Below are positions 25,475-33,497 of a DNA stretch of 54,098 nt, piece by piece. The stretch spans positions 1 to 54,098 of the forward strand of contig CALXBO010000011.1 of NCBI GenBank assembly GCA_944386565.1, in the 5' to 3' direction. Each line of letters opens with the position of its first letter. Position 1 is the stretch's first letter. Source of the DNA: an uncultured Ruthenibacterium sp. (lineage in GTDB: Bacteria > Bacillota > Clostridia > Oscillospirales > Ruminococcaceae). Below the pieces are notes generated by a model. The model was given only the letters and a program-made list of their open reading frames with translations, did no database searches and was not told where the DNA came from. A program made the position numbers and the translations under genes.

Positions 25475-26095
25475 TCAGAACGGTGCATGAAAAGGCTTTG
25501 AAACCGTGATTTCCGCCTTTCCGCGGCAGAGTTCGCGCGCTTTCACGAGCAGCGCGTCCTCGCCGCCGCTGAGCATCGTGAACGACAGGCGCACACGGTC
25601 GGAAAACTCCGGCTGTTCGCAGCGCGCGCCGCACTCATTGAGAAGACGGGCCGCCTGTTCGTACAGAGCGTAATCCACATTCCACTCGCCTTTGACGCAC
25701 ACGCTCATCGTGACGATGTGTGCCGCTTCGATGGCCGCGCTGGCCGCCGCCGTATAGGCGCGCACAAGGCCGCCCGTTCCGAGCAGCGTGCCGCCGAAAT
25801 AGCGCGTCGTCACGACGATGCAGTCGACGAGTCCCGCATGGCGGATGGCCTCGAGCGTCGGGAGGCCGGAAGTTTTCGCCGGCTCGCCGTCGTCCGAATA
25901 ACGCGTGCGCGCACCCTCCCGCAGCAGATAGGCATATACGTTATGGTTGGCCGTCCGGTGCTTCGCGCGGATGGCGTTCAGCACCTCCACGGCCTTTTCC
26001 TCCGTGTCGGCAAACGCGATGCACGACAGAAAGCGCGAGCGTTTTTCCTCGATCTCGGCATAGGCCGTGCCGTCGACTGTTTTATACGAATCCAT
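25475..26095 (-). CDS. YigZ / IMPACT (UPF0029) family protein
   Basis: 206 residues. The N-terminal domain has the family signatures EKRSRFLS near residue 17, HNVYAYLL near 50, SDDGEPAKTSG near 67 and TRYFGGTLLGTGGLVRAY near 97; the C-terminal domain is a ferredoxin-like fold. IMPACT/YigZ proteins are linked to translation regulation or ribosome association, but the molecular role in bacteria is not settled. AAAGGGG precedes the ATG. It ends about 95 bases before the dgt start. Confidence 0.92.
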   Translation of the reverse strand: MDSYKTVDGTAYAEIEEKRSRFLSCIAFADTEEKAVEVLNAIRAKHRTANHNVYAYLLREGARTRYSDDGEPAKTSGLPTLEAIRHAGLVDCIVVTTRYFGGTLLGTGGLVRAYTAAASAAIEAAHIVTMSVCVKGEWNVDYALYEQAARLLNECGARCEQPEFSDRVRLSFTMLSGGEDALLVKARELCRGKAEITVSKPFHAPF

Positions 26096-26131
26096 ACCCT
26101 GCCCCTTTCGATGCGCCGGACAATATACAAG

Positions 26132-26161
26132 AAAAAAGACCTGAGAAGATTCTCAGGTCTT
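26132..26161 (-). terminator. rpmE terminator
   Basis: Stem AAGACCTGAGA (26136-26146) / TCTCAGGTCTT (26151-26161), followed on the minus strand by a TTTTTTC tract. It ends just short of the yigZ gene. Confidence 0.9.
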
Positions 26162-26191
26162 CGGTTTCCGTTACTTGGAACTCCCGGACGA

Positions 26192-26392
26192 TTAGCCGAG
26201 ATTGAAACGCTTCTTGAAGCGATCCACGCGTCCGCCGGTGTCAACCAGCTTCTGCTTGCCCGTGTAGAACGGATGGCACTTGGAGCAAACCTCAACGTGA
26301 ATGTCCTTCTTGGTCGAACGCGTTTTGATCACGTTGCCGCAGGCGCAAGTAATCGTGGTTTCCTCGTAATTCGGATGGATACCCTGTTTCAT
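26192..26392 (-). CDS. rpmE: 50S ribosomal protein L31 (zinc-type)
   Basis: 66 residues, [20 protein letters not shown] onward. The ATG at 26392 is preceded by AGAGGTG; an upstream in-frame start adds 21 unrelated residues and is rejected. Cysteines at 16, 18, 37 and 40 form the zinc site of the C+ type of L31, which acts as a zinc reserve in many bacteria. Monocistronic, with a leader of about 100 bases from the promoter at 26502-26530. Confidence 0.97.
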   Translation of the reverse strand: MKQGIHPNYEETTITCACGNVIKTRSTKKDIHVEVCSKCHPFYTGKQKLVDTGGRVDRFKKRFNLG

Positions 26393-26501
26393 GTCCGATT
26401 CACCTCTTTCCGGTTTTGACTCAAGGGGCCATATTCTTTGACATGAGCCCATCACAACCCAGTGTTCAGCGTGTCATCGCTCTTTCCCATGTTGCCAGAA
26501 A

Positions 26502-26530
26502 ATTATATCATGCCGCCCGCCAAAAAGCAA
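26502..26530 (-). promoter_or_regulatory. rpmE promoter
   Basis: Minus strand TTGCTT (26525-26530), 17-base spacer, TATAAT (26502-26507), with TG one base before the -10 (extended form). The leader of about 100 bases could hold an L31-type autoregulatory structure, but I could not fit a convincing consensus. Confidence 0.75.
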
Positions 26531-26559
26531 GCTTTTTTTGCAGAAAGATTTTCCGGCGC

Positions 26560-26594
26560 AAAATGCGCTCCCGGGCGGCGTCGCCCGGGAGCGC
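26560..26594 (-). terminator. Phosphohexomutase gene terminator
   Basis: Perfect 13-bp stem GCGCTCCCGGGCG (26565-26577) / CGCCCGGGAGCGC (26582-26594) with a four-base loop, followed on the minus strand by ATTTT. Twelve bases after the stop codon. Confidence 0.85.
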
Positions 26595-26606
26595 GGCAGA
26601 TACGGA

Positions 26607-28319
26607 TTATTTCATCAGCGGCTGCATGGCTTCGGCCAGCTTCTTCTGCTGTACCTCGGCATCCGCCAGATCGACACCCTTCGTCGTGTAGTACACCTTG
26701 ACCTTCGGCTCCGTGCCGGACGGGCGCACGATCACGCACGCACCGTTCTCGAGCCAGTACGTCAGCACGTTCGCCTTCGGCAGACGGATCTCCGTCTTCT
26801 CGCCGGTGACCACGTCGCACATCTCGTGCGTGGAGTAGTCGGCCGTCTTGACGACCTTCCAGCCCGCAATCTCAGTGGGCGCGTTCTCGCGCAGGCCCGC
26901 CATGATGGCCTTCATCGTGTCCATGCCGGACAGGCCCTCGAAAGCAAACGAGTCAACCTTATGCAGGTAGCGGCCGAACTTCTTGTAGATGGCCTCGAGC
27001 TGCTCCAGAATGGACGAGCCGATGGACTTGTAATACGCCGCCATCTCGCAGATCAGCATGGAGGCGACGATGGCGTCCTTGTCGCGCACGTACGTGCCGG
27101 ACAGATAGCCGTAGCTCTCCTCAAAGCCGAACAGGAAACGCTTCTCCTCGCCTTTTTCCTCGAGGAGATGGATCTGCTCGCCGATGTATTTGAAGCCGGT
27201 GAGCACATTGCGGCACTCGACGCCGTAGCTCTCCGCCACCGCATCCGCCAGCGTCGTGGAGACGATGCTCTTCACCGTCACGGGGTTCTCCGGCATCGTG
27301 CCGTTCTCAATGCGGGATTTGCACAGATAATCCAGCAGCAGAACGCCCACTTCATTGCCTGTCAGCAGCTTGTAGTCGCCGTCGGCCGTCTTGACCGCAA
27401 TGCCGACGCGGTCGGCGTCGGGGTCGGTGGCGAGCATCAGGTCGGCGCCCGTCTTGACGGCGAGACGCAGGCCGAGCTCCAGCGCTTCCCGGATCTCCGG
27501 GTTGGGATACGGACAGGTCGGGAAGTTTCCGTCCGGATGCTCCTGCTCGGGAACCACGGTGATGTCGGTGATGCCGATGTCCGCCAGCACGCGGCGCACG
27601 GGCACGTTGCCGGAGCCGTTCAGCGGGCTGTACACGAGCTTCAGGCCCGCCGTCTTGCACAGACCCGGGCGCACGGACTGCGCCTTGATGTTGTCGTACA
27701 GCGCCTCGATGGTGTCCTGTCCGATGTATTCGATGCGTCCGTCGGCGACGGCTTCGTCAAAGTCGGCCAGCTTCACGTCGTCAAACACGTCGGTCTTCTG
27801 CATCTCGGCGTACACCGCGTCCGCGGCTTCTTCCGTCATCTGGCAGCCGTCGGGGCCGTACGCCTTGTAGCCGTTGTACTTGGCGGGGTTGTGGCTGGCC
27901 GTGACCATGATGCCGGCGTCGCATTTCAGATGGCGCGTGGCAAAGCTGAGGGCGGGCACGGGCATCAGCTCCCGGTACAGGTGCGCCTTCACGCCGTTGG
28001 CGGCGAGAACGCGCGCCGCCTCTCTGGCAAACACGTCGCTCTTGATGCGGCTGTCGTACGAGATCGCGACGGACTTTTCACCCGGCGTGCTCGTGAGGTA
28101 ATTGGCCAGGCCCTGCGTGGCCTTGCGGACCATGTAGATGTTCATACGATTCGTACCGGCTCCCAGCACACCGCGCAGACCGGCCGTACCGAACGCAAGC
28201 TCAACGGCAAAGCGGTCGTTGATCTCCTCTTCAACACCCTGAATGCTCAGCAGTTCCGGACGCAGATCCTTGTCGTCCACGGCACGCTCGAGCCAGCGCT
28301 CATAATCGGCTTTTACCAT
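26607..28319 (-). CDS. Alpha-phosphoglucomutase / phosphomannomutase family enzyme
   Basis: 570 residues, the length of Firmicutes alpha-PGM (PgcA-like). Interconverts glucose 1- and 6-phosphate (or mannose phosphates) through a phosphoserine. The active-site Ser loop TASHNPAKYNGYK lies near residue 140, the Mg loop DPDADR near 300 and the sugar-binding GFEESYG near 400; the C-terminal phosphate-binding loop has RPSGTEPKVKVY. Monocistronic between its own promoter and terminator. It would feed UDP-glucose and cell-wall sugars or glycogen use. Confidence 0.93.
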   Translation of the reverse strand: MVKADYERWLERAVDDKDLRPELLSIQGVEEEINDRFAVELAFGTAGLRGVLGAGTNRMNIYMVRKATQGLANYLTSTPGEKSVAISYDSRIKSDVFAREAARVLAANGVKAHLYRELMPVPALSFATRHLKCDAGIMVTASHNPAKYNGYKAYGPDGCQMTEEAADAVYAEMQKTDVFDDVKLADFDEAVADGRIEYIGQDTIEALYDNIKAQSVRPGLCKTAGLKLVYSPLNGSGNVPVRRVLADIGITDITVVPEQEHPDGNFPTCPYPNPEIREALELGLRLAVKTGADLMLATDPDADRVGIAVKTADGDYKLLTGNEVGVLLLDYLCKSRIENGTMPENPVTVKSIVSTTLADAVAESYGVECRNVLTGFKYIGEQIHLLEEKGEEKRFLFGFEESYGYLSGTYVRDKDAIVASMLICEMAAYYKSIGSSILEQLEAIYKKFGRYLHKVDSFAFEGLSGMDTMKAIMAGLRENAPTEIAGWKVVKTADYSTHEMCDVVTGEKTEIRLPKANVLTYWLENGACVIVRPSGTEPKVKVYYTTKGVDLADAEVQQKKLAEAMQPLMK

Positions 28320-28387
28320 TCAGACACCTGCTTTCTTGCAGTATTCCCACACCGGAGAGATATGTCCCCGATATGTTTCTTAGTAAT

Positions 28388-28417
28388 ATAATAACCCCAT
28401 TCGGGCGCCGATGTCAA
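28388..28417 (-). promoter_or_regulatory. Phosphohexomutase promoter
   Basis: Minus strand TTGACA (28412-28417), 18-base spacer, TATTAT (28388-28393). It is back to back with the promoter of the YifB-type gene. Confidence 0.75.
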
Positions 28418-28424
28418 TGAACTC

Positions 28425-28453
28425 TTGCCGCGGGCGGCCGCGCGTTATATACT
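28425..28453 (+). promoter_or_regulatory. Promoter of the YifB/ComM-type gene
   Basis: TTGCCG (28425-28430), 17-base spacer, TATACT (28448-28453), about 30 bases before the ATG. Confidence 0.55.
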
Positions 28454-28484
28454 GGATACAACACCTTTTGTGTGGAGGGGTCGT

Positions 28485-30011
28485 ATGTTTTCCAAGGTGA
28501 ACAGCATGGGCGTTTTTGCCCTGAACGGCTTTGCGGTGCAGGTGGAAGCGGATATCAGCGGCGGACTTCCGCAGTTTTCCATCGTGGGTCTGCCTGACAG
28601 CGCCGTGAAGGAGTCCGCCGACCGTGTGCGCACGGCCATGAAGAATCTGAAATACAGCTATCCCGTGAGCCGCATCACCGTCAACCTCGCTCCGGCCGAC
28701 AAGCGGAAAACGGGGCCGGTGTACGACCTGCCGATTTTCCTCGCGCTTCTGGCCGCCGGAGGCGTGCTCCCGCCCGTTCCGCCCGGCTGCGCGTTCGTCG
28801 GCGAGCTCTCGCTCGACGGTATGGTCCGCAGCGTATCCGGCGTTCTGCCGATGGCGCTCGCGGCGCGCCGCAACGGCATCCGACGCTTTTTCGTCCCGGC
28901 GGACAACGCCGCCGAGGCCGCTGTCGTGGACGATCTGGAAGTCTATCCGGTCGTCAGCGCCAACGACGCCGTGCTGCATCTCAAGGGCGAAGCGCTGATT
29001 CCCCGCGCGAGCGCACCGGACGTCTTTGCGTCCGGCGCTCCCGTCCCGGATTTCTCCGACGTGCGCGGACAGCTCGAAGCGCGCCGCGCTCTGGAGGTCG
29101 CAGCGAGCGGACGGCACAACATTCTGTTTGTGGGGCCTGCCGGTTCGGGCAAGAGCATGCTTGCACACCGGCTTCCCGGCATTCTTCCGCCGCTCACACG
29201 GGAGGAAGCCTTTGAGACGACGAGCGTCTACTCCGTCGCCGGGATGCTGCCCCGCGGCAGCGGCCTGATCCACACGCCGCCGCTCCGCGCGCCGCATCAC
29301 ACGGTGAGCAGCGCGGGCCTTGTGGGCGGCGGGTCTGTTCCCCGTCCGGGCGAAGTGAGCCTCGCGCACAACGGCGTGCTGTTTCTCGACGAACTGCCCG
29401 AATTCCGCCGCGACGTTCTGGAACTTCTCCGCCAGCCGCTCGAGGACGGCGTCGTGACCGTCAGCCGTGCGACGGGCTCCGGCATGTTCCCCTGCCGCAT
29501 CATGTTCGTCGCTGCCATGAATCCCTGCCCCTGCGGGAACTTCGGCCACCCCACCAAGCCCTGCACCTGCACGCCGCCGATGATCGACCGCTATCTCCAC
29601 AAGATCTCCGGCCCTCTTCTCGACCGCATCGACCTGCACGTCGAGCTCCGTCCGGTCGAGTACGACGACCTGGCCTCTCCCGAGAAAGGTGAGGACAGCG
29701 CCTCCATCGCGCTGCGCGTTCAAAAAGCACGCGAGATTCAGGCAAAACGCTACGAGGGCATGAGCATCCACTGCAATTCGCAGCTGACGAGCGACATTCT
29801 TCGCGATGTGTGCCGTCTGACGCCGGATGCACAGAAGCTGCTCCGGCGCGCGTTCGACAAGATGGGATTCTCCGCTCGCGCGCACGACCGCGTGCTCAAA
29901 GTCAGCCGAACGATCGCGGATCTCGACGGGAGCGAAGAGATCTGCGCCGAACACATCAGCGAGGCGGTCCAGTACCGCAGTCTTGACCGCAAGTACTGGT
30001 ATCACCGCTGA
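28485..30011 (+). CDS. YifB family Mg-chelatase-like AAA+ ATPase (ComM-like)
   Basis: 508 residues. The ATG at 28485 follows GGAGGGG by seven bases; an earlier in-frame start has no site. The N-terminal ChlI/Lon-like domain starts MFSKVNSMGVFALNG; the AAA+ module has Walker A GPAGSGKSMLA near residue 220 and Walker B VLFLDELPEF near 300, then AAMNPCPCGNFG with clustered cysteines, and ends with the Mg-chelatase C-terminal lid. The ComM group are hexameric helicases that promote branch migration in natural transformation; a DNA-processing role is likely here but competence is not shown. Confidence 0.93.
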   Translation: MFSKVNSMGVFALNGFAVQVEADISGGLPQFSIVGLPDSAVKESADRVRTAMKNLKYSYPVSRITVNLAPADKRKTGPVYDLPIFLALLAAGGVLPPVPPGCAFVGELSLDGMVRSVSGVLPMALAARRNGIRRFFVPADNAAEAAVVDDLEVYPVVSANDAVLHLKGEALIPRASAPDVFASGAPVPDFSDVRGQLEARRALEVAASGRHNILFVGPAGSGKSMLAHRLPGILPPLTREEAFETTSVYSVAGMLPRGSGLIHTPPLRAPHHTVSSAGLVGGGSVPRPGEVSLAHNGVLFLDELPEFRRDVLELLRQPLEDGVVTVSRATGSGMFPCRIMFVAAMNPCPCGNFGHPTKPCTCTPPMIDRYLHKISGPLLDRIDLHVELRPVEYDDLASPEKGEDSASIALRVQKAREIQAKRYEGMSIHCNSQLTSDILRDVCRLTPDAQKLLRRAFDKMGFSARAHDRVLKVSRTIADLDGSEEICAEHISEAVQYRSLDRKYWYHR

Positions 30012-30030
30012 AAGCGCAAATTTTCAAACG

Positions 30031-30066
30031 ATGCACCGCAGTTTTATTGCGGTGCATTTCTTTTTT
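30031..30066 (+). terminator. Terminator of the YifB-type gene
   Basis: Perfect 10-bp stem ATGCACCGCA (30031-30040) / TGCGGTGCAT (30048-30057), then TTCTTTTTT. Confidence 0.92.
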
Positions 30067-30139
30067 CGCAAAAATTGTGAAGAAAACAAACCCGCTGCGC
30101 CGTCAACATGAGCAAGGAAGCAGAAAGGGTGGTTTTGAC

Positions 30140-30907
30140 ATGGCAATGCTTCAGGTACAACATCTTCAAAAGATTTATTCGACCCGTTTCGGCACGATGC
30201 GGGTACAGGCGCTGCGCGATGTGGACTTCAGCGTGGAAGAGGGCGAGTTCGTCTCCGTGATGGGCGAATCCGGCTCCGGAAAGACGACGCTTCTGAACAT
30301 TCTCGCGGCGTTGGACAAGCCGACGGAGGGCGCTGTGTTTCTCGACGGACAGCCGCTTGCCGGCGTCCCCGACCGCAAGCTCTCCGCGTTCCGCCGCGAC
30401 CGGCTCGGCTTCGTCTTTCAGGACTTCAACCTCCTGGACACGTTCACGCTGCGCGACAATATTTTTCTTCCGCTCGTTCTGGCGCGCCGCCCGTACGCGG
30501 AGATGCAGGCAAAACTCGCCCCTCTGGCTGAGATGCTCGAGATCAGCGACCTGCTCGACAAATATCCGTACGAAGTCTCCGGCGGCCAGAAGCAGCGCGC
30601 GGCCGTGGCGCGCGCCGTCATTACGAACCCCTCGCTTTTGCTGGCGGACGAGCCGACGGGCGCGCTCGATTCCCGTGCCAGCATGAAGCTGCTGGAGATG
30701 TTCCGGCGCATCAATGAAAACGGCCAGACCATCGTGATGGTGACGCATTCCGCCATCGCCGCGAGCCGCTCCGACCGGGTGCTGTTCATCAAGGACGGCG
30801 TCGTCTTCCATGAACTGCGCCGGGAAGAACAGGAAACCGACGACTCCCTGTTCGCCCGTGTGAACGAGGCGCTGACGATGCTCTCGACGGGGAGGCTGGT
30901 CGGATGA
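30140..30907 (+). CDS. ABC transporter ATP-binding protein (BceA/MacB-like)
   Basis: 255 residues from the ATG at 30140, which has AAAGGGTGG upstream. Walker A GESGSGKTT near residue 41, Q-loop FQDFNLLD near 93, signature VSGGQKQRAAVARA near 145, Walker B LLLADEPTGALDS near 170 and the switch His in VTHS near 200. The SGGQ.QR signature and short linkers are typical of the MacB/LolD/BceA group that pairs with FtsX-like permeases. The stop overlaps the permease start by four bases (ATGA), so the two are coupled. No two-component regulator is adjacent. Confidence 0.95.
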   Translation: MAMLQVQHLQKIYSTRFGTMRVQALRDVDFSVEEGEFVSVMGESGSGKTTLLNILAALDKPTEGAVFLDGQPLAGVPDRKLSAFRRDRLGFVFQDFNLLDTFTLRDNIFLPLVLARRPYAEMQAKLAPLAEMLEISDLLDKYPYEVSGGQKQRAAVARAVITNPSLLLADEPTGALDSRASMKLLEMFRRINENGQTIVMVTHSAIAASRSDRVLFIKDGVVFHELRREEQETDDSLFARVNEALTMLSTGRLVG

Positions 30908-32847
30908 AAGCCTTTTTCCCAAGAATCGCGGCCGTGAATCTTGCGGGCAACAAAACGGCCTATCTTCCCTATCTCCTGACGAGCAGCGTGTGCGTTGCGA
31001 CGTTCTACATCATGCTCACGTTCGCCATCAGCCCTGAGATGGCCCGTGTGCCGTACGCGACGGGAGCTGTGATGCTGTTCGGGTTCGGCACGGTCATCAT
31101 CGCGATTTTCTGCGCCGCTCTGCTGTTCTACGCCAACAGCTTTCTCATCCGGCGCAGAAAAAAGGAATTCGGACTGTACAGCGTGCTCGGCATGGAAAAG
31201 CGCCATGTCGGTGTGGTGCTTTTCTTCGAAACGCTGTACACGCTCGCAGCCAGCCTGATTCTCGGCCTCATCGGAGGGACGCTCCTGTCCCAGCTTCTCT
31301 TCGGAGCGCTGTCGTCGCTTCTCTCCTTTGACGTCGTCTTCAGCATTTCCTTCTGCGACGCGGCCGCCATCGCCGCCTGCATCCTCTTCGGCGGCCTGTT
31401 CGCCGTCATTTTTCTCTACAATCTGCTGCACCTGTATCAGGCGAGCCCCGTCTCGCTGCTGCACGGAGAACAAACCGGCGAACGAGAGCCCCGCGCATCG
31501 TGGATTCTGACGATCATCGGCCTTGCCGCCCTCGGCGGCGGCTACACGATCGCGGTCGTGCGCACCAACGCCGTTACGTCCATCCCCGATTTCTTTCTGG
31601 CGGTGCTTCTCGTCATCATCGGAACGTTCTGCCTGTTTACGTCGGGCAGCATCAAATTTCTGAAAGCGCTCAAACGCTCCAAGCGCTTTTATTATAAACC
31701 GGAAAACTTCATCTCCCTGTCCGGCATGCTCTTCCGGATGAAGCGCAACGCCGCCGGGCTCGCGAGCATCTGCATCCTTTTCACGATGCTGCTCGTGACA
31801 GTTTCGACCACGCTGTGCCTGTACCTCGGCCGGGAATCCTCCCTGCAGCAGCTGTATCCCACTGCGGTAACGGCGTTCGGAGAAGCGTCCGGCGCGGATG
31901 ACGTCACCGAAGCCCTCAACACCGCGGAAAGCATTGCGCAGGAGAACGGCGCCGAACTCACCCGCTCGCTCGTGTTCCGCAGCGGAACGCTCGTGTTCAC
32001 GGAACAGGACGGGACACTGGTTCTCACTCAGGACGGTGACGAAGCGGATCATTTCGTCTACGCCACGATCGTCCCGGCGGAGGATTACGCCGCTCTCTCC
32101 GGGGAAGAAGTTGTGCTTGAACCAAACGAATTCCTGCTCGCATCGTCTTCCCTTTCTCAGGACACCGTTCTCTCTCTGAACGGCACCGAGTACCGCTGCG
32201 CGGGTGAAGCGGACGCGCTCAATGCCGTGACGCAGACCGGCCTTGCCGGCATGGACATGCAGTTCGCCATGATCGTCTGCCGCGATGCGGAGAGCCTTCT
32301 CACATCCGCGGGCGGCAGCCTGACCGGGTTCAACGGATACTTCGACGTGACGGGCGGCGACGAGGCGGAGACTGCGTTCGCCGAAGCGATCGCGTCATCC
32401 GGGTGCGCGTTTTCCTATGCGAGCTCGCGCGCAGACGTTGCACAGGAATGGTACGCTTTGTACGGCTGTTTCCTGTTCCTCGGCCTGTTCTTCGGCGCAC
32501 TGTTCCTGATGGCGACCGGGCTGATCATTTACTACAAACAGCTGAGCGAAGGCTTTGACGACAGCACGCGGTTTGCGATCATGCAGAAAGTGGGCCTGTC
32601 GCCCGAGGAATCGCGCAGAGCGATCCGGCGCCAGATCCTACTCGTCTTCTTCCTGCCGCTTGCCGCCGCGGCGCTCCACCTTGTGTTCGCCTACAACATC
32701 ATCTGCAACATTCTTCTCATTCTCGGCGTGACCGACCGCATGCTGTTCGCCTGCCTGTGCGCCGCAACGTTTGTCCTGTGCGCCGCGGTCTATTACCTGA
32801 TCTACCGCCTGACAAGCCGGACGTATTCGCGGCTTGTCAGAGCCTGA
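30904..32847 (+). CDS. FtsX-like ABC transporter permease (BceB-like)
   Basis: 647 residues. About ten membrane segments: paired FtsX-like modules at the two ends and a large extracellular domain of some 200 residues (about 310-510) between the seventh and eighth segments, the layout of BceB/VraG peptide-detoxification exporters. The N-terminal half contains FLIRRRKKEFGLYSVLGM, the coupling-helix motif of FtsX-type permeases. It probably removes or senses cell-wall-active peptides or lipid-linked targets. In most Firmicutes such exporters sit beside a BceRS-type histidine kinase and regulator; none is here. Confidence 0.9.
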   Translation: MKAFFPRIAAVNLAGNKTAYLPYLLTSSVCVATFYIMLTFAISPEMARVPYATGAVMLFGFGTVIIAIFCAALLFYANSFLIRRRKKEFGLYSVLGMEKRHVGVVLFFETLYTLAASLILGLIGGTLLSQLLFGALSSLLSFDVVFSISFCDAAAIAACILFGGLFAVIFLYNLLHLYQASPVSLLHGEQTGEREPRASWILTIIGLAALGGGYTIAVVRTNAVTSIPDFFLAVLLVIIGTFCLFTSGSIKFLKALKRSKRFYYKPENFISLSGMLFRMKRNAAGLASICILFTMLLVTVSTTLCLYLGRESSLQQLYPTAVTAFGEASGADDVTEALNTAESIAQENGAELTRSLVFRSGTLVFTEQDGTLVLTQDGDEADHFVYATIVPAEDYAALSGEEVVLEPNEFLLASSSLSQDTVLSLNGTEYRCAGEADALNAVTQTGLAGMDMQFAMIVCRDAESLLTSAGGSLTGFNGYFDVTGGDEAETAFAEAIASSGCAFSYASSRADVAQEWYALYGCFLFLGLFFGALFLMATGLIIYYKQLSEGFDDSTRFAIMQKVGLSPEESRRAIRRQILLVFFLPLAAAALHLVFAYNIICNILLILGVTDRMLFACLCAATFVLCAAVYYLIYRLTSRTYSRLVRA

Positions 32848-32860
32848 AAGGAGTTTTTCC

Positions 32861-32950
32861 ATGAAAAAGCTGATTGCTGTTTTGGCGGCGCTCGCCGCCG
32901 CATCCGCCGCCGCGCTGTACTGGCTCGGCAAGTCCTCACACCGCCGGTAA
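32861..32950 (+). CDS. 29-residue membrane micro-protein coupled to the ABC permease
   Basis: MKKLIAVLAALAAASAAALY followed by a short basic tail ending SSHRR. One Ala-rich hydrophobic helix (about 4-22) with positive ends. AAAGGAG overlaps the permease stop codon and is 7 bases from the ATG, a strong sign of translation. The next element is a terminator, so it is the last gene of the exporter operon. No family recognised. Small subunits or modulators of exporters of this size are known elsewhere; a similar role here is inference. Confidence 0.6.
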   Translation: MKKLIAVLAALAAASAAALYWLGKSSHRR

Positions 32951-32960
32951 ACGAAAAAGG

Positions 32961-32998
32961 CGGGCCGCATCTCCTGCATGGGATGCGGCCCGTTTTTT
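32961..32998. terminator. Bidirectional terminator between the ABC operon and rlmH
   Basis: Perfect 11-bp stem CGGGCCGCATC (32961-32971) / GATGCGGCCCG (32982-32992), T run TTTTTT on the plus strand and AAAAA on the other side. The T run overlaps the rlmH stop codon, so the two genes converge on one terminator. Confidence 0.9.
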
Positions 32999-33482
32999 AT
33001 TTGTGGTATTTTGTTCCGGCGAGAATGGAATATGCGCGATAAATCTGCTCGAGCAGCATCACGCGCGCCAGCTTGTGGGGGAACGTCATGGGGCTCATCG
33101 AGAGCCGGAGCGACGCGGCGGACTTGACGCGCGGCGACAGCCCGTGCGACGAACCGATCACGAACGCCATGTCACCGCTTCCGCTCAGCGCGCGGCGTTC
33201 AAATTCCGCCGCAAGCGCTTCGCTCGGCATCATCTTGCCCTCGATGCACAGTGCGATGATCGAGGCCCCTTTCGGAACGGCCGCGAGGATCGCACTGCCC
33301 TCTTTTTCCAGCGCTTTGGCCACTACGGCGTCCGACGCGTTTTTCTCTGAAATGGTCTCCTCGGGGATCTCCACCATGCGGAAACGGCAGAATGCCGCGA
33401 GGCGCTTCTGGTATTCGGCGGCAGCCGCCGAAAAATACGCTTCGTTGAGCTTTCCCACGGCGATGAGTGTGACTGACTGCAT
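32997..33482 (-). CDS. rlmH: 23S rRNA (pseudouridine-1915-N3)-methyltransferase RlmH
   Basis: 161 residues, normal length. SPOUT-class enzyme that methylates the pseudouridine at 23S position 1915 in the 70S ribosome. Recognised from the start [15 protein letters not shown] and the cofactor knot [13 protein letters not shown] followed by [30 protein letters not shown] lies 6 bases before the ATG. It is 15 bases downstream of the MBL-fold gene, an order familiar from walJ-rlmH neighbourhoods in Firmicutes. Confidence 0.95.
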   Translation of the reverse strand: [161 protein letters not shown]

Positions 33483-33497
33483 ATTTCTCTCCCCCGT

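Noticed and set aside
25380..25634. N-terminal extension of the dGTPase gene
   Set aside because: It would overlap the yigZ gene by 160 bases and lacks a ribosome site; the ATG at 25379 has a strong one.
28380..30005. A 541-codon open frame on the minus strand
   Set aside because: Antisense shadow of the YifB-type ATPase, which has all its motifs on the plus strand.
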